A DNA stretch of 61,984 bases from Terfezia claveryi (GCA_015179025.1 WHUX01000276.1:1-61984), one strand, 5' to 3'; counted from the stretch's first letter, positions 1 to 10,442 are shown. A program made the numbers and translations. The notes: generated from the letters alone by a model not told the origin.

Positions 1-2
1 TC

Positions 3-254
3 AACAAGCCTGCGCACCCCTCCTTGGTAGCGGGTGGGGCTGCCCCCATGGACCTGTCAGCAGGTAGACCTCGTCTTACCCAGGAGGAAAGGGACCGTCG
101 CCGCACTCAGGGTTTGTGCATTGCATGTGGGAAGGGGGACCATTTCATCGCGGCGTGTCCCCTCCACAAGAATCGCTCCCTGGCCGCCCACGCCATATCC
201 GAATCACGGATCGAAGAAGTTGAAGAGTCAGGAAAAGGAGAGTCCCTTGCCTAG
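3..254 (+). CDS. Gag C-terminus with CCHC zinc knuckle (partial)
   Basis: C-terminal end of the nucleocapsid-like Gag of the outer chromovirus, open from the window edge. A CX2CX4HX4C zinc knuckle (CIACGKGDHFIAAC) lies at about 117-158, preceded by an Arg-rich stretch. In this family it binds the element's RNA during particle assembly. Gag ends at a TAG at 252-254. The protease frame is open across this stop in the -1 frame, as in the inner copy, so Gag-Pol is probably made by -1 frameshifting or by processing of a frameshift product. I did not find a textbook slippery heptamer. The upstream two thirds of Gag lie outside the window. Confidence 0.85.
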   Translation, partial: NKPAHPSLVAGGAAPMDLSAGRPRLTQEERDRRRTQGLCIACGKGDHFIAACPLHKNRSLAAHAISESRIEEVEESGKGESLA

Positions 255-1033
255 TTACTGACACTAGCAAGGGACCTGCTCTAGGCTGCTTACCTTTGTC
301 TTTGTCTGCATTTTCTGTATCTTCCGCTTCTTCTGTTGTTGACGAATCTCGCTTGTTCAGCGAGCATTTTGTTGTATCTATCTCCCTCAAAATCAATAAT
401 GATAGAACAATTACCACGTTAGCACTCATAGATTGCGGAGCCTCAGGAATTGCATTCGTTGACCAGGCCTTTGTCAGTAAATTCTCCATACCCACGCCCA
501 AGCTCAAAACCCCCCGTATTCTGGATGTCATCGACGGTCGACCCATCTCCTCCGGGGATATCACCAATATTGCGTGTGTGCCTGCCCTAGTCGGGGATCA
601 CTCCGAAGCAAACCTCCCAATGTTCGTTACAAAGCTCAAATACACAATTGTTCTTGGAATCCCCTGGCTTAGAATGCACAATGTATCGGTCAGCTTCGGC
701 TCCTATACCCTGCAGTTCAACAGCCAATATTGCAAAAAGTACTGCGGGAACCCAAAGGCCACCGTCACTGGGTTGTGTGCCTTGCCTACCCCGATAATCC
801 ACCCGACTCAGGTGGTGCACCTGCCTGCACACCTCGATGCCAATTCCCCTGTTCCTCCGGTGTCCCCTGTTCCCCCTGTGCCCCCTATTCCCCCTGTGCC
901 CCCTGTTCCCCCTGTGCCCACTGTTCCCCCTATGCCCCCTGTTCCCCCTGTGCCCCCTGTTCCCCAAAAGCCTCTGAACGTTAGCTTCATCGGGCAGGGG
1001 CTTTCGCTTACCTCACCAGGAGGCACAAGCTGA
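251..1033 (+). pseudogene. Retroviral-type aspartic protease region of the outer chromovirus
   Basis: Pol N-terminus in the -1 frame relative to Gag. The catalytic D-x-G region reads LIDCGASGIAFVDQ (about 430-470) and the second conserved hydrophobic-G block reads [10 protein letters not shown] (about 646-675), both typical of retropepsins, which cut Gag-Pol. The segment ends in an expanded Pro-Val linker and then a premature TGA at 1031. Against the inner copy, a single A is missing near 993 (ATCGG-GCAGG versus ATCGGAGCAGG), which throws the frame and creates this stop. The start at 251 is simply where the -1 frame takes over from Gag. Confidence 0.85.
843..966 (+). repeat. Coding minisatellite: Pro-Val tandem repeat in protease-RT linker
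   Basis: Tandem array of about 9-bp and 18-bp units related to GTTCCCCCTGTGCCCCCT, encoding about 40 residues of PVPPVPP pattern. The homologous linker of the inner element (about 7408-7450) is roughly a quarter of this length, so the array has expanded or contracted between two close relatives. It probably acts as a flexible spacer, since both versions stay in frame through the repeat. Confidence 0.85.
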
Positions 1034-3535
1034 AGGCTCATGCCCTGTCCATATACGAGGTGAACCTGGAGATTAATAAGACATGGTCGAAGGAGGAGTG
1101 GAAGTCCATGGTACCGGACAAATACTACGAATTCATCGACCTGTTCTCGGAGAAGGCCGTAGAAAAGCTCACACCCCACCGGCCATATGACCATACTATT
1201 CCACTGATAGAGGGTAAGACCCCCCCCTATGGGCCCCTCTACGGAATGTCCTGGTTGGAGCTGGAGGCCCTGAAGAAATACCTGGAGGAAAACCTCAACA
1301 AGAGCTTCATTCGCCATAGCTCTTCTCCAGCGGGTGCCCCTGTGCTGTTTGTGAAAAATCGGACAGCTCTCTTCGGTTGTGTGTGGACTATCGTGGCCTG
1401 AACGAGATAATGGTTAAGAACAGGTATCCCCTGCCTCTAATCCAGGAGACATTAGCCAGGCTTTCCAAGGCCAAATGGTTCACCAAACTGGATTTGAGAG
1501 GGGCATACAACCTGGTACGGATTGCCGAGGGGGAGGAGTGGAAAACGGCCTTCCGAACTCGCTATGGCCACTTCGAGTACAATGTCATGCCCTTCGGCTT
1601 AACCAAGGCCCCGGCCTCTTTCCAACACTTTATCAATGACACCCTGCGAGACTTCTTGGATGTGTTCTGCATGGCTTACCTCGACGATATCTTGATTTAT
1701 TCGGATACTCTAGCAGAATACAAGATTCATGTCCGGCAGGTGTTGGAAAAGCTGGAGCAAGCCGGATTGTACCTCAAGCCCAAGAAATGCGAGTTTCATG
1801 TGCAAGAGGTCAAGTATCTGGGGTTAATCATCACCACGGAGGGCATCAGGATGGACCCTGCCAAGGTTACCGCTGTCCAGGAATAGCAAATCCCAGCGAA
1901 TCTCAAGGATGTCCAGGCATTCCTGGGGTTCGCCAACTTCTACCGGCGTTTTATCCAGAGATATTCGAAGATCGTAGCCCCCCTCACCGCCCTGACCAAA
2001 AAAGACCGGCGCTTCGACTGGAATCCAGAAGCTCAGTTGGCCTTCCAGAACCTCAAGGAAGCCTTCTGCTCAGCACCGATCCTGGCACATTTCGACCCTG
2101 ACCAGGAATGTGTCGTCAAAACCGATGCTTCCAATTATGTCTCCGCGGGAATCCTCTCTCAGTATGTCAACGGCATCCTCCACCCAGTGGCCTACTTCTC
2201 GAAAAAGCACTCCCCAGCTGAGTGCAACTACGAGATCTACGACAAGGAGCTGATGGCCATCGTGTGAGCATTCGAGGAATGGAGGCCACACCTGGAGTCA
2301 GCTAAGGGGATTATCGAAGTACTTTCCGACCATAAGAACCTTGAGTACTTTACCACAACCAAGCTGCTCAACCGACGGCAGACCAGGTGCTTGGAATTCC
2401 TCTCTCGGTTCAACTTTAAGATCAAGTACCGACCCAGAAAAGCTGGTGGTAAGCCGGATGCGCTGACCAGGAGATCAGGAGATCTCCCTAAAGGGGGGGA
2501 TGAAAGGCTAAAGTACCAGAATCAGGTGGTACTGAAACCCGAAAATCTCGACCTGGCGGCCAATACCCTTGCGGAAGCTGAAGCTGAGGCTGACCTCTGA
2601 CAACTAGTGAGACAGGCATATGAGGACGACCCCCTGGCCAAGGAAATTATCACAGCAGTGGATTCTGGCCAGCGCCGCCACCCCAAGATCTCCCTAGCCG
2701 AGTGTACCATCTAGGAAGGCCTCCTCTACCACCTCGAACGGCTGTATGTACCGGAAGGAGAGCTGCGCCTTCGATTGATCAAGGAACACCATGACAGCCT
2801 GGTTGCAGGTCACCCTGGAGTGGCCAAAACGTTAGAGCTTCTGGCCAGGGAATACACATGGATTGACCAACGGAAGGACGTGGAGTGGTACGTACGGAAC
2901 TGCCACATTTGCAAGCGTGCTAAGCCTGTCCGCCATGCCCCGTATGGGACCCAGAAACCTCTGGATATCCCTGATCGGCCATGGCTGCACCTGACTATGG
3001 ACTTCGTGATAGGGTTACCAGAAGATTCGGAGTTCAATGCCATCTTGATGGTGGTAGATCGGTTGACGAAAATGAGGCATGTTATACCTTGCCGAGATAC
3101 CTGCTCCGCCCCAGAGTTAGCCAACCTCTACCTCAACAATATATTCCAATACCATGGCCTTCGTAAGTCGATCATATCCGACCGTGGCCCTCAGTTTACC
3201 TCAGAATTCTGGCAAGCCTTCTGCGAACTTCTGGGGATCAAAGTACGCCTGTCAACGGCATATCACCCCCAGACGGACAGCCAATCGGAGAGGATGAACG
3301 CCATTATGGAGCAATATCTGCGGGCCTTTGTTAATTACCAGCAGGATAACTGGGTTTCGTTGCTGGCCACCTGCAAATTCGCCGCGAACAACCAGTTCTC
3401 GGAATCCTCCACAACCTCCCCTTTCCTGGCTAATTACGGTTGGCACCCCCGGTTCGTGGATGCCCTGGCGCCCCTGCAAAAAGCCTACCCCCCAGCTAAG
3501 GAGTTCGCGGTTGGAATCGCTGAACTCCACCGTAC
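1034..3535 (+). pseudogene. RT, RNase H and integrase of the outer chromovirus (broken)
   Basis: Reverse transcriptase starts near 1034. After a 1-base deletion near 1352 (poly-A run before TCGGAC), the frame at 1377-3535 carries the RT palm with the [10 protein letters not shown] catalytic box (about 1677-1706), then RNase H ([13 protein letters not shown], about 2124; [10 protein letters not shown] region) and integrase. The integrase shows the H-H-C-C zinc-binding head (HHDSLVAGHPG ... CHICKRAK), catalytic Asp in TMDF and SDRG, and Glu in SQSERMNAIMEQ. Stops at 1884 (TAG, Trp in the relative), 2265 (TGA, Arg), 2598 (TGA, Arg) and 2712 (TAG, Gln) all share one frame. The integrase C-terminus is cut at 3535 by the inner element and continues at 9805. 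Confidence 0.93.
3531..3535. repeat. Target site duplication CGTAC, left copy
   Basis: Five bases CGTAC directly before the TGTAAC end of the inner LTR, repeated exactly at 9800-9804 after the other LTR. Ty3/gypsy integrases make 5-bp duplications. With one copy removed, the outer integrase frame reads through without a break (ELHRT joined to LKAEL). Confidence 0.95.
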
Positions 3536-4034
3536 TGTAACGAGGGCTCAGGGGGCAAGGCGACCAAGGGGTACGCCGGGGCAAGGGCAAGGCTAGGATA
3601 ACACACACGTAGGAACGCTATATGTGTGACCAGGGGGAGGCTGAGACGGGAGGCAATGGCAAGAGGCAAGAGGGACAGAGGGCAAGGGACATGAGACATG
3701 CGGAAGCAGTTGCCGCGTGTGTCAAGGGATGCAGCAGGGCTGCAGAGTCGAGGCGAGACAAGGAGATGCACAGGGGAGATGCACCAACGTGGAGAGAAGC
3801 AAGGCCCTGTATTGGATATACAAGACGTTGGATGGGGATCCAACGAGAGGGCGGAGAGAGCAAGCTATATATACAGGATTCCTTCCTGGCTGGCCAAGGC
3901 CACCGGAAGGAATAAGGTTCCCGAGACCCCTTATCTCGGGAACAGAGATAACAACGATATCAATCAACAATAACGAGAGTCGGACGGAATCCCGTCTGAC
4001 TCTCAAACCCGGCTAGGAAAGGACGGTTGTAACA
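3536..4034 (-). repeat. 3' LTR of the inner chromovirus (499 bp)
   Basis: Starts TGTAACGAGG and ends GGTTGTAACA on the plus strand. It differs from the 5' LTR (9301-9799) at 8 of 499 positions by eye, seven of them transitions. It contains a TATATATA box at about 3871-3878 (minus-strand promoter), a hairpin with perfect 9-bp arms TTCCCGAGA/TCTCGGGAA at 3918-3942, and an imperfect palindrome GAGAGTCGGACGG/CCGTCTGACTCTC at about 3974-4002. Both hairpins lie in the part that would be U3. Confidence 0.95.
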
Positions 4035-4050
4035 CTATCCCCCCTTTAGG
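4035..4050 (-). other. Polypurine tract of the inner chromovirus
   Basis: On the minus strand CCTAAAGGGGGGATAG sits directly before the LTR start TGTTACAACC. The same 16 bases precede the outer element's 3' LTR at 10443-10458. This is the usual primer site for plus-strand DNA synthesis. Confidence 0.85.
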
Positions 4051-4245
4051 CTCGGAGCCCCAGCGACGAAAGACAAGGCGAAAGGCAAGACAAAAACAAA
4101 CAAACAAAGCAGGCGACTAAAACCATTAACCCATAACACAACCCCAACGCCGGAAGTACGTACCAACAATAATCCCAACAACAACGACAATAACAACAGC
4201 GACAGAACAACCCTAATAACCAATTCCAGGACGACAAGAACATCA
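4051..4245 (-). other. 3' untranslated spacer of the inner element
   Basis: Low-complexity CAA/AAC-rich sequence between the chromodomain and the polypurine tract. No reading frame is supported. It corresponds to the GTTGTTGTT-rich stretch 10319-10442 of the outer element. Confidence 0.6.
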
Positions 4246-5820
4246 TTGGGCGGGGCGAGGCTTCCGGGGGTAATGCTGGTGGAACAGGGTGACCAAGTCC
4301 TGTGCGTTTTCCAGGTCCTCCGCTGGTTGACAGGTCATCTCCTCATCTCCCAGCTATTTGACCTTATATTGCAGGTGCCCATACCTTCTTCGGGAGTCCA
4401 GCACTTCCTCTACCTCCCATTCCTCCTCACCTTCGATAACCACGGGGGGAGGTGGAGGGTGTTTCTGGCCGGGGAGAGGGTCGCTAGCAGCAGGTTCGAT
4501 CTCGGAGACATGGACGACTGGATGTCGTTTGATGTCTTTGGGGAACCTCAATCGATAGGCATGAGTGCCCACAGCGGCCACCACCTCGAATGGACCCAGG
4601 AACTTATGGTCGAGCTTGCGAGATGGCCGTTCCGTCCGGAAGTGCCTGCTGGAGAGCCACACCTTATCTCCTGGCTGATACCTGGGGGCTGGCAACCGTG
4701 ATCCGTTGGCATGCTCCGCTTGCCTAGCTTGAGCATTTACCAGTTCAGCTCTTAGGGTGGAGTGCAACTCAGCAATCTCCGTGGCGAACTCCTTAGCTGG
4801 GGTGTTCTCCCTAACCTTATACAGAGGTGCTAGAGAGTCCACGAAACGAGGGTGCCAGCCATAATTGGCCAGGAACGGGGAGGTTTTTAGAGACTCCGAG
4901 AAATGGTTGTTAGCGGCGAACTCACAGGTTGCCAGCAGCGAAACCCAGTTGTTTTGCTGGTAATTGACGTATGCTCTCAGGTACTGCTCCATGATTGCAT
5001 TCATTCGCTCGGACTGACCATCTGTTTGGGGGTGATACGCCGTGGAGAGGTGTACGTTGATTCCCAGAAGCTCGCAGAATACCTTCCAGAAGTCCGAGAC
5101 GAATTGGGGGCCGCGGTCCGAGACGACAGACTTGGGGAGACCATGGTAGCGGAATACATGGTTGAGGTAGAGGCCGGCGAGGTCCCGGGCAGAACAGGTA
5201 TCATGGCAAGGTATAACATGTCTCATTTTGGTCAATCGGTCTACTACCATAAGAATAGCGTTAAACTCCGAATCCTCCGGCAACCCAGTCACAAAGTCCA
5301 TGGTTAGGTGTTGCCAAGGCTGGTCTGGGATCTCCAGGGGCTTCAGGGTCCCATAAGGAGCGTGGCGGACAGGCTTAGCACGCTTGCAAACGTGGCAGTT
5401 CCGTACGTACCGCTCCACGTCCTTCCGTTGGTCAATCCATGTGTATTCCCTAGCCAGAAGCTCTAACGTTTTGGCCACTCCAAGGTGACCTGCAGCCAGG
5501 CTGTCATGGTGTTCCTTGATCAATCGAAGGCGCAGCTCTCCTTCCGGCACATACAGCCGTTCGAGGTGGTAGAGGAGGCCTTCCTGGACGGTACACTCGG
5601 CTAGGGAGATCTTGGGGTGGCGGCGCTGGCCAGAATCCACTGCGGTGATAATTTCCTTGGTCAGGGGGTCGTCCTCATATGCCTGTCTCACTAGTTGTCG
5701 GAGGTCAGCCTCAGCTTCCGCATCCGCCCCAGCCTCAGCTTCCGCGTCAGCCTCAGCCTCAGCTTCAGCTTCCGCAAGGGTATTGGCCGCCAGGTCGAGA
5801 TTTTCAGGTTTCAGTACCAC
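4246..5820 (-). pseudogene. Integrase and chromodomain of the inner chromovirus
   Basis: A 488-codon open stretch (5820 down to 4354) holds a Glu-Ala repeat linker, the integrase zinc-binding head (HHDSLAAGHLG ... CHVCKRAK), the D-D-E core (TMDF, SDRGPQF, GQSERMNAIMEQ), the GPF/Y-like C-terminal domain (KFLGPFEVV) and the start of a chromodomain (EWEVEEVLDSRRRYG ... QYKVK). The chromodomain Trp that follows QYKVK is replaced by TAG at 4354-4356. The remainder (to about 4246) is still readable after the stop. Chromodomains of this group steer insertion toward methylated histone H3K9 heterochromatin. The frame is separated from RT by an indel near 5863. Confidence 0.9.
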
Positions 5821-5834
5821 CTGATTCTGGTACT

Positions 5835-7164
5835 TCAGCCTTTCATCCCCCCCTTAGGGAGATCTCCTGATCTCCTGGTCAGTGCGTCTGGCTTCCCACC
5901 AGCCTTTCCTGGCCGGTACTTGATTTTGAAGTTGAACCGGGACAGGAATTCTGACCACCTAGCCTGCCGGCGATTCAGCAACTTGGTAGTTGTGAAGTAT
6001 TCCAGGTTCTTGTGGTCAGAAAGGACCTCGATAACCCCCTTCGCTGACTCCAGGTGGGGCCTCCATTCCTCAAATGCTCGCACAATGGCCATTAACTCCT
6101 TATCATAGATTTCGTAATTACACTCCGCCGGGGAGTGCTTTTTGGAGAAATAGGCCACTGGGTGGAGGACTCCATCGACATACTGGGACAGGATTCCGGC
6201 GGAGACATAGTCGGAGGCGTCCGTTTCCACGATGCACTCGCTATCAGGGTCAAAATGGGCCAGGATTGGGGCTGAGCAGAAGGCTTCCTTGAGGTTCTGG
6301 AAGGCGGATTGGGCTTCTGGATTCCAGTGGAAGGCCCTTTTTGTCAGGTGTGAGCCAGCTTCTACCTTCGTTTTCGTCAAGACCGTCAGGGGTGCCACGA
6401 TTCTTGAGTATCCCAGGATAAATCGGCGGTAGAAGTTGGCAAATCCTAGGAAGGCCTGCACATCCTTCAAATTGGCTGGGGTTTCCCACTCTTGGATTGC
6501 AGCAACTTTGGCGGGGTCCATCCTAATACCTTCCGTGGTTATGATCAAGCCCAGGTACTTCACCTCTTGGACGTGGAATTCGCATTTTTCAGGCTTAAGG
6601 TACAGCCCAGCCTGCTCCAGCTTCTCCAGCACTTGTCGGACGTGGATCTTGTGTTCCGCTAGGGTATCTGAGTAGATGAGGATATCGTCCAGGTAGGCGG
6701 TGCAGAATACATCCAGAAAGTCCCGCAGAGTGTCATTGATAAAGTGCTGAAAGGAGGCCGGGGCGTTGGTTAAGCTGAAGGGCATGACATTGTACTCGAA
6801 GTGGCCATAGCGAGTTCGGAAGGCCGTTTTCCACTCCTCCCCCTCGGCAATCCGTACCAGGTTGTATGCCCCTCTCAAATCCAGTTTGGTGAACCATTTG
6901 GCCTTGGAAAGCCTGGCTAATGTCTCCTGGATTAGAGGCAGAGGATACCTGTTCTTGACCGTTATCTCATTCAGCCCCGATAGTCCACACATAGCCTAAG
7001 AGAACCATCCGATTTCTTGACGAATAGCACCGGGGTGCCCGCTGGTGAGGAGCTGTGGTAAATGAAGCTCTTGTTGAGGTTTTCCTCCAAGTACTTCTTC
7101 AAAGCTTCCAGCTCTAACCGGGACATTCTGTAGAGGGGCCCATAGGGAGGGGTCTTACCCTCTA
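5835..7164 (-). pseudogene. Reverse transcriptase and RNase H of the inner chromovirus
   Basis: 385 open codons (6992 down to 5835) start just after the conserved DYRGLN box. They carry [16 protein letters not shown], the [10 protein letters not shown] catalytic box (about 6680-6710) and RNase H ([26 protein letters not shown]). One base is missing at about 6974 (GGC-CTG reduced to GGCTG), which separates the frame from its N-terminal part (7164-6993). A further 1-base loss at an A/G run near 5863 ends the frame before the integrase. It would copy RNA into DNA in the particle if intact. Confidence 0.9.
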
Positions 7165-8017
7165 TCAGCGGAATAGTATGGTCATAGGTCGGTGGGGTGC
7201 GAGTTTCTCCGCGGCCTTTTCCGAGAACAGATCAATGAACTCGTGGTATTCATCCGGAACCAGGGACTTCCACTCCTCCTTAGGCCGCATCTTATTGATC
7301 TCCAGGTTCACCTCATATATAGACAGGGCATGAGCCTTCAGCTTGTGCCTCCTGGTGAGGTAAGCGAAAGCCCCTGCTCCGATGAAGCTAATATTCAGAG
7401 GTTTTTGGGGACTCGGGGGCACAGGGGAAACTGGGGGAACAGGGGGATTGGCACCGATGTGCGCATGCTGATGTACTACCTGGGTCGGGTGAGTTATCGG
7501 GGGTGGCAAGGCACACAGCCCAGTAATGGTGGCCTTTGGATTTCCGCAGTGTTTTTGGCAATACTGGCTATTGAACTGCAGGGTGTACGAGCCAAAGCTG
7601 ACCGATACATCGTGCATTCTAAGCCAGGGGATTCCGAGGACAATTGAGTATTTTAGCTTAGTGACGAACATGGGGAGGTTGGCCTCGGAGTGATCCCCCA
7701 CCAGGGCAGGCAAGCACGCAATATCGGTGATATCCCCGGAGGAGATGGGTCGACCGTCAATGACATCCAGGACACGGGGGGTTTTGAGCTTGGACATGGG
7801 TATAGAGAATTTACTGACAAAGGCTTGGTCAATGAATGCAATTCCTGAAGCTCCGCAATCTATAAGTGCTGACGTATTAATTGTTCTATCATTGATTCTG
7901 AGGGAGATAGATACAACAAAATGCTAGCTGAACAAGCGAGATTCGTCAACAGCGGAAGAAACAGAAAATGCAGACAACGACAAATGGCCTGGGGCAGGTC
8001 CCTTGCTAGTGTCAGTA
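7165..8017 (-). pseudogene. Aspartic protease region of the inner chromovirus
   Basis: Retropepsin with LIDCGASGIAF (about 7833-7868, minus) and VLGIPWLRM. The frame is offset by -1 from Gag, exactly as in the outer copy. A TAG at 7924-7926 replaces the GAG codon found at the same place in the outer copy. A base is missing near 7180, so the protease-RT linker runs out of frame. The Pro-Val linker is short here (about 7408-7450). Confidence 0.88.
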
Positions 8018-8018
8018 A

Positions 8019-9196
8019 CTAGGCAAGGGACAGGGCTTTTCCCGACTCATCAACTTCCTCGATCCTGGACTCGGAGATGGCGTAGACGGCCATCGAGCGG
8101 TTTTTGCGGAGGGGACATGCCGCGATGAAGTGGTCCCCTTTCCCACAAGCAATGCACAACCCATTGTTGCGGCGACGTTCCCTCTCTTCTTGTGTTAGGC
8201 GGGGCCTTCCTGATGATAAATCCATGGGGGTGGTGCCGCCCGCCACCAGAGATGGGTGGGCTGGCTTATTGGCTGTAGTTTGGGTCTGAGGGCTAGGGTT
8301 CTGGGGTCGAGTTTGTTGCTGGGGTGCTGGGTTTTAACAGGAGGCCGATAGGTACTGGGGGCGCTGACCTGGACTCTCAACCTAGTCATCTTTTGCTCCA
8401 TCTTGGATGCCTGATCAATGAATTCATCCAAGGTTTTAACATCTGGAGATTGGAGGAGGGCCTGTTTAAGCTCAATATTGAGGCCTTCCTCGAACTGTTC
8501 CAGCTTCACCCGATCGTTCCACTCCACCTCTGCTGCCAGCCTTGAGAATTCTGCCACGTATGTTGAGAGGTCATGGCCCTTCTGTTTTAGTGCTCGGAGA
8601 GCGCGAGTTGCCGTACCCACGGGGTCTGGGTCTCCGAAGGCACGGTCGAGGATTGTGAGCAGAGCAGCAACATCAGGGAGGTTGAAGCGGTCATCGAGCA
8701 CATAGGGTTGGACCTGGTCCAAAGCTCTGCCCTCCAATAGGCCGTATACATAAGCTAATCGGTGCTGAATGGTAGGGAATTTTGCAGCATCCCTAGTTAG
8801 TTTGATTTTGATGGAATTTTTCCAGGCTTTCAGGCGAGTCCTGTCGCCATTGAACTTTGGCGGGGTAGGGAGATCTTGGGTTTTAGGTGTCTGGGATGCT
8901 TGGGGTGCTGGGGCTGTTTGGAATCCGATCGTGTCCAGGGCCCTATTCAGGGTCTGAATGGTTCTTCTTTCGTTGACTAAGTCGTTCTGGGCAGTCACGA
9001 GGTTGTTTTGGCAGGAGGCGAGGTCGGCCTGGCATGAGAGGAGGTCTTCGGTGAGTATTGTGACTTCGTCATTGGTTCTGGTCTGTTTTTGTTGGCCTTC
9101 ATGTATGGCTAATTCCAGTCGTTGGCCTAAGGCATCCGCCGCCAGGTATATATCGATAATGGTCTGACGATAGCTGCCGAAATCGTCCTGGTTCAT
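8019..9196 (-). pseudogene. Gag of the inner chromovirus (one frameshift)
   Basis: ATG at 9196 opens 333 codons of capsid-like Gag: an N-terminal helical or coiled-coil-prone region, then a retrotransposon-gag type core (TPPKFNGDRTRLKAWKNSIK; DLSTYVAEFSRLAAEVEW; FEEGLNIELKQALL). The frame is lost near 8325 in a CACCCCAGCAAC run. The other frame continues to the CCHC zinc knuckle CIACGKGDHFIAAC and ends at 8019. It would form the cytoplasmic particle. This is the only nearly complete Gag of this family in the window. Confidence 0.9.
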
Positions 9197-9277
9197 GGGA
9201 ATGGGTAGAGCTTGCTAGGCTCGAAATCTGGCTGCGAGCGCGGGGGTGGTGTCTTGGGCAGCCATTGAGCGTACCGG

Positions 9278-9294
9278 TTGATCAGAGTGATCCA
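9278..9294 (-). other. Candidate primer binding site of the inner chromovirus
   Basis: On the minus strand TGGATCACTCTGATCAA starts six bases inside the 5' LTR. TGG at this place fits a site complementary to a tRNA 3'-CCA end. I cannot name the tRNA from memory. Confidence 0.35.
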
Positions 9295-9300
9295 ACGTAG

Positions 9301-9799
9301 TGTAACGAGGGCTCAGGGGGCAAGGCGACCAAGGGGTACGCCGGGGCAAGGGCAAGGCTAGGATAACACACACGTAGGAACGCTACGTGTGTGACCAGGG
9401 GGAGGCTGAGACGGGAGGCAATGGCAAGAGGCAAGAGCGACAGAGGGCAAGGGACACGAGACACGCGGAAGCAGTTGCCGCGTGTGTCAAGGGATGCAGC
9501 AGGGCTGCAGAGTCGAGGCGAGACAAGGAGGTGCACAGGGGAGATGCACCAACGTGGAGAGAAGCAAGGCCCTGTATTGGATATACAAGACGTTGGATGG
9601 GGATCCAATGAGAGGGCGGAGAGAGCAAGCTATATATACAGGATTCCTTCCTGGCTGGCCAAGGCCACCGGAAGGAATAAGGTTCCCGAGACCCCTTATC
9701 TCGGGAACAGAGATAACAACGATATCAATCAACAATAACGAGAGTCGGACGGAATCCCGTCTGACTCTCAAACCCGGCTAGGAAAGGACGGTTGTGACA
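9301..9799 (-). repeat. 5' LTR of the inner chromovirus (499 bp)
   Basis: Same length and ends as 3536-4034 (TGTAACGAGG ... GGTTGTGACA on the plus strand), with eight differences between the two. It retains the TATATATA box and both U3 hairpins. Confidence 0.95.
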
Positions 9800-9804
9800 C
9801 GTAC
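9800..9804. repeat. Target site duplication CGTAC, right copy
   Basis: Exact match to 3531-3535. The outer chromovirus continues from here. Confidence 0.95.
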
Positions 9805-10317
9805 CCTGAAAGCCGAGCTGGGATATGCACAAGCCCGGCAAGCTGAGTATGCCAATGGATCACGGTTGCCAGCCCCCAGATATCAGCCAGGAGACAAGGT
9901 GTGGCTCTCCAGCAGGCACTTCCGAACGGAACGGCCATCTCGCAAGCTAGATCACAAGTTCCTAGGCCCCTATGAGGTGTTAGCAGCTGTGGGCACTCAT
10001 GCTTATCGGCTAAGGTTTCCCAAGGATATCAAGCGCCATCCAGTCGTTCATATCTCGGAGATCGAGCCAGCCGCCGACGATCCCCTTCCCGGGCAAAAGC
10101 ACCCCCCACCTCCTCCAGTGATGATCGCAGGTGAAGAGGAGTGGGAGGTTGAGGAGGTACTGGACTCAAGGAAACGCTATGGACGAGTTCAGTATAAGGT
10201 CAAGTGGTTAGGGGATGAGGAGACTACCTGGCAACCTGCGGAGGACTTGGAGAATGCGCAGGATTTGGTCACCCTGTTCCACCAACGATACCCGAGCAAG
10301 CCTCGCCCAGTTGAATG
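9805..10317 (+). pseudogene. Integrase C-terminus and chromodomain of the outer chromovirus
   Basis: Continuation of the integrase cut at 3535. It contains the GPY/F-type module (KLDHKFLGPYEVLAAVG), a Pro-rich linker, and a complete chromodomain: EWEVEEVLDSRKRYGRVQYK followed by VKWLGDEETTWQPAEDLEN, with the aromatic residues in place. The stop is TGA at 10316. This stretch itself is open. It is called a pseudogene only because the upstream frame is broken. It shows what the truncated chromodomain of the inner copy should look like. Confidence 0.9.
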
Positions 10318-10442
10318 ATGTCAGACTTTTTGCATTCTTGTTGTTGTTTGGAGTTGGAGTTCTTGTTTCTACCGTTGTTGTTGTCTTCTGTGTTGATTTT
10401 GCCGGTTATCGTGCCCAGGCCTCCTAGTCGCTGGAGCTCCAG

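Larger units (their letters stand above)
3536..9799 (-). mobile_element. Inner Ty3/gypsy chromovirus, full length (6264 bp), inserted in the outer one
   Basis: Complete element on the minus strand: 5' LTR at 9301-9799, gag, protease, RT, RNase H, integrase, chromodomain, polypurine tract, and 3' LTR at 3536-4034. It is flanked by a perfect CGTAC duplication. Its proteins are closely similar to those of the outer element, but the LTR U3 region is different, so the two are sister families rather than copies of one. It is also dead. Indels lie near 8325 (gag), 7180, 6974 and 5863. A TAG lies at 7924-7926 (GAG in the outer copy) and another at 4354-4356 inside the chromodomain (TGG in the outer copy). 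Confidence 0.95.

Noticed and set aside
587..967. Minus-strand frame of [11 protein letters not shown] repeats
   Set aside because: Reverse reading of the Pro-Val coding minisatellite; collagen-like only by composition.
3496..4016. Several 80-115 codon frames within the 499-bp LTRs (also 9282-9781)
   Set aside because: They recur in both LTRs on both strands, cross the LTR border and show no domain; chance frames in GC-rich LTR DNA.
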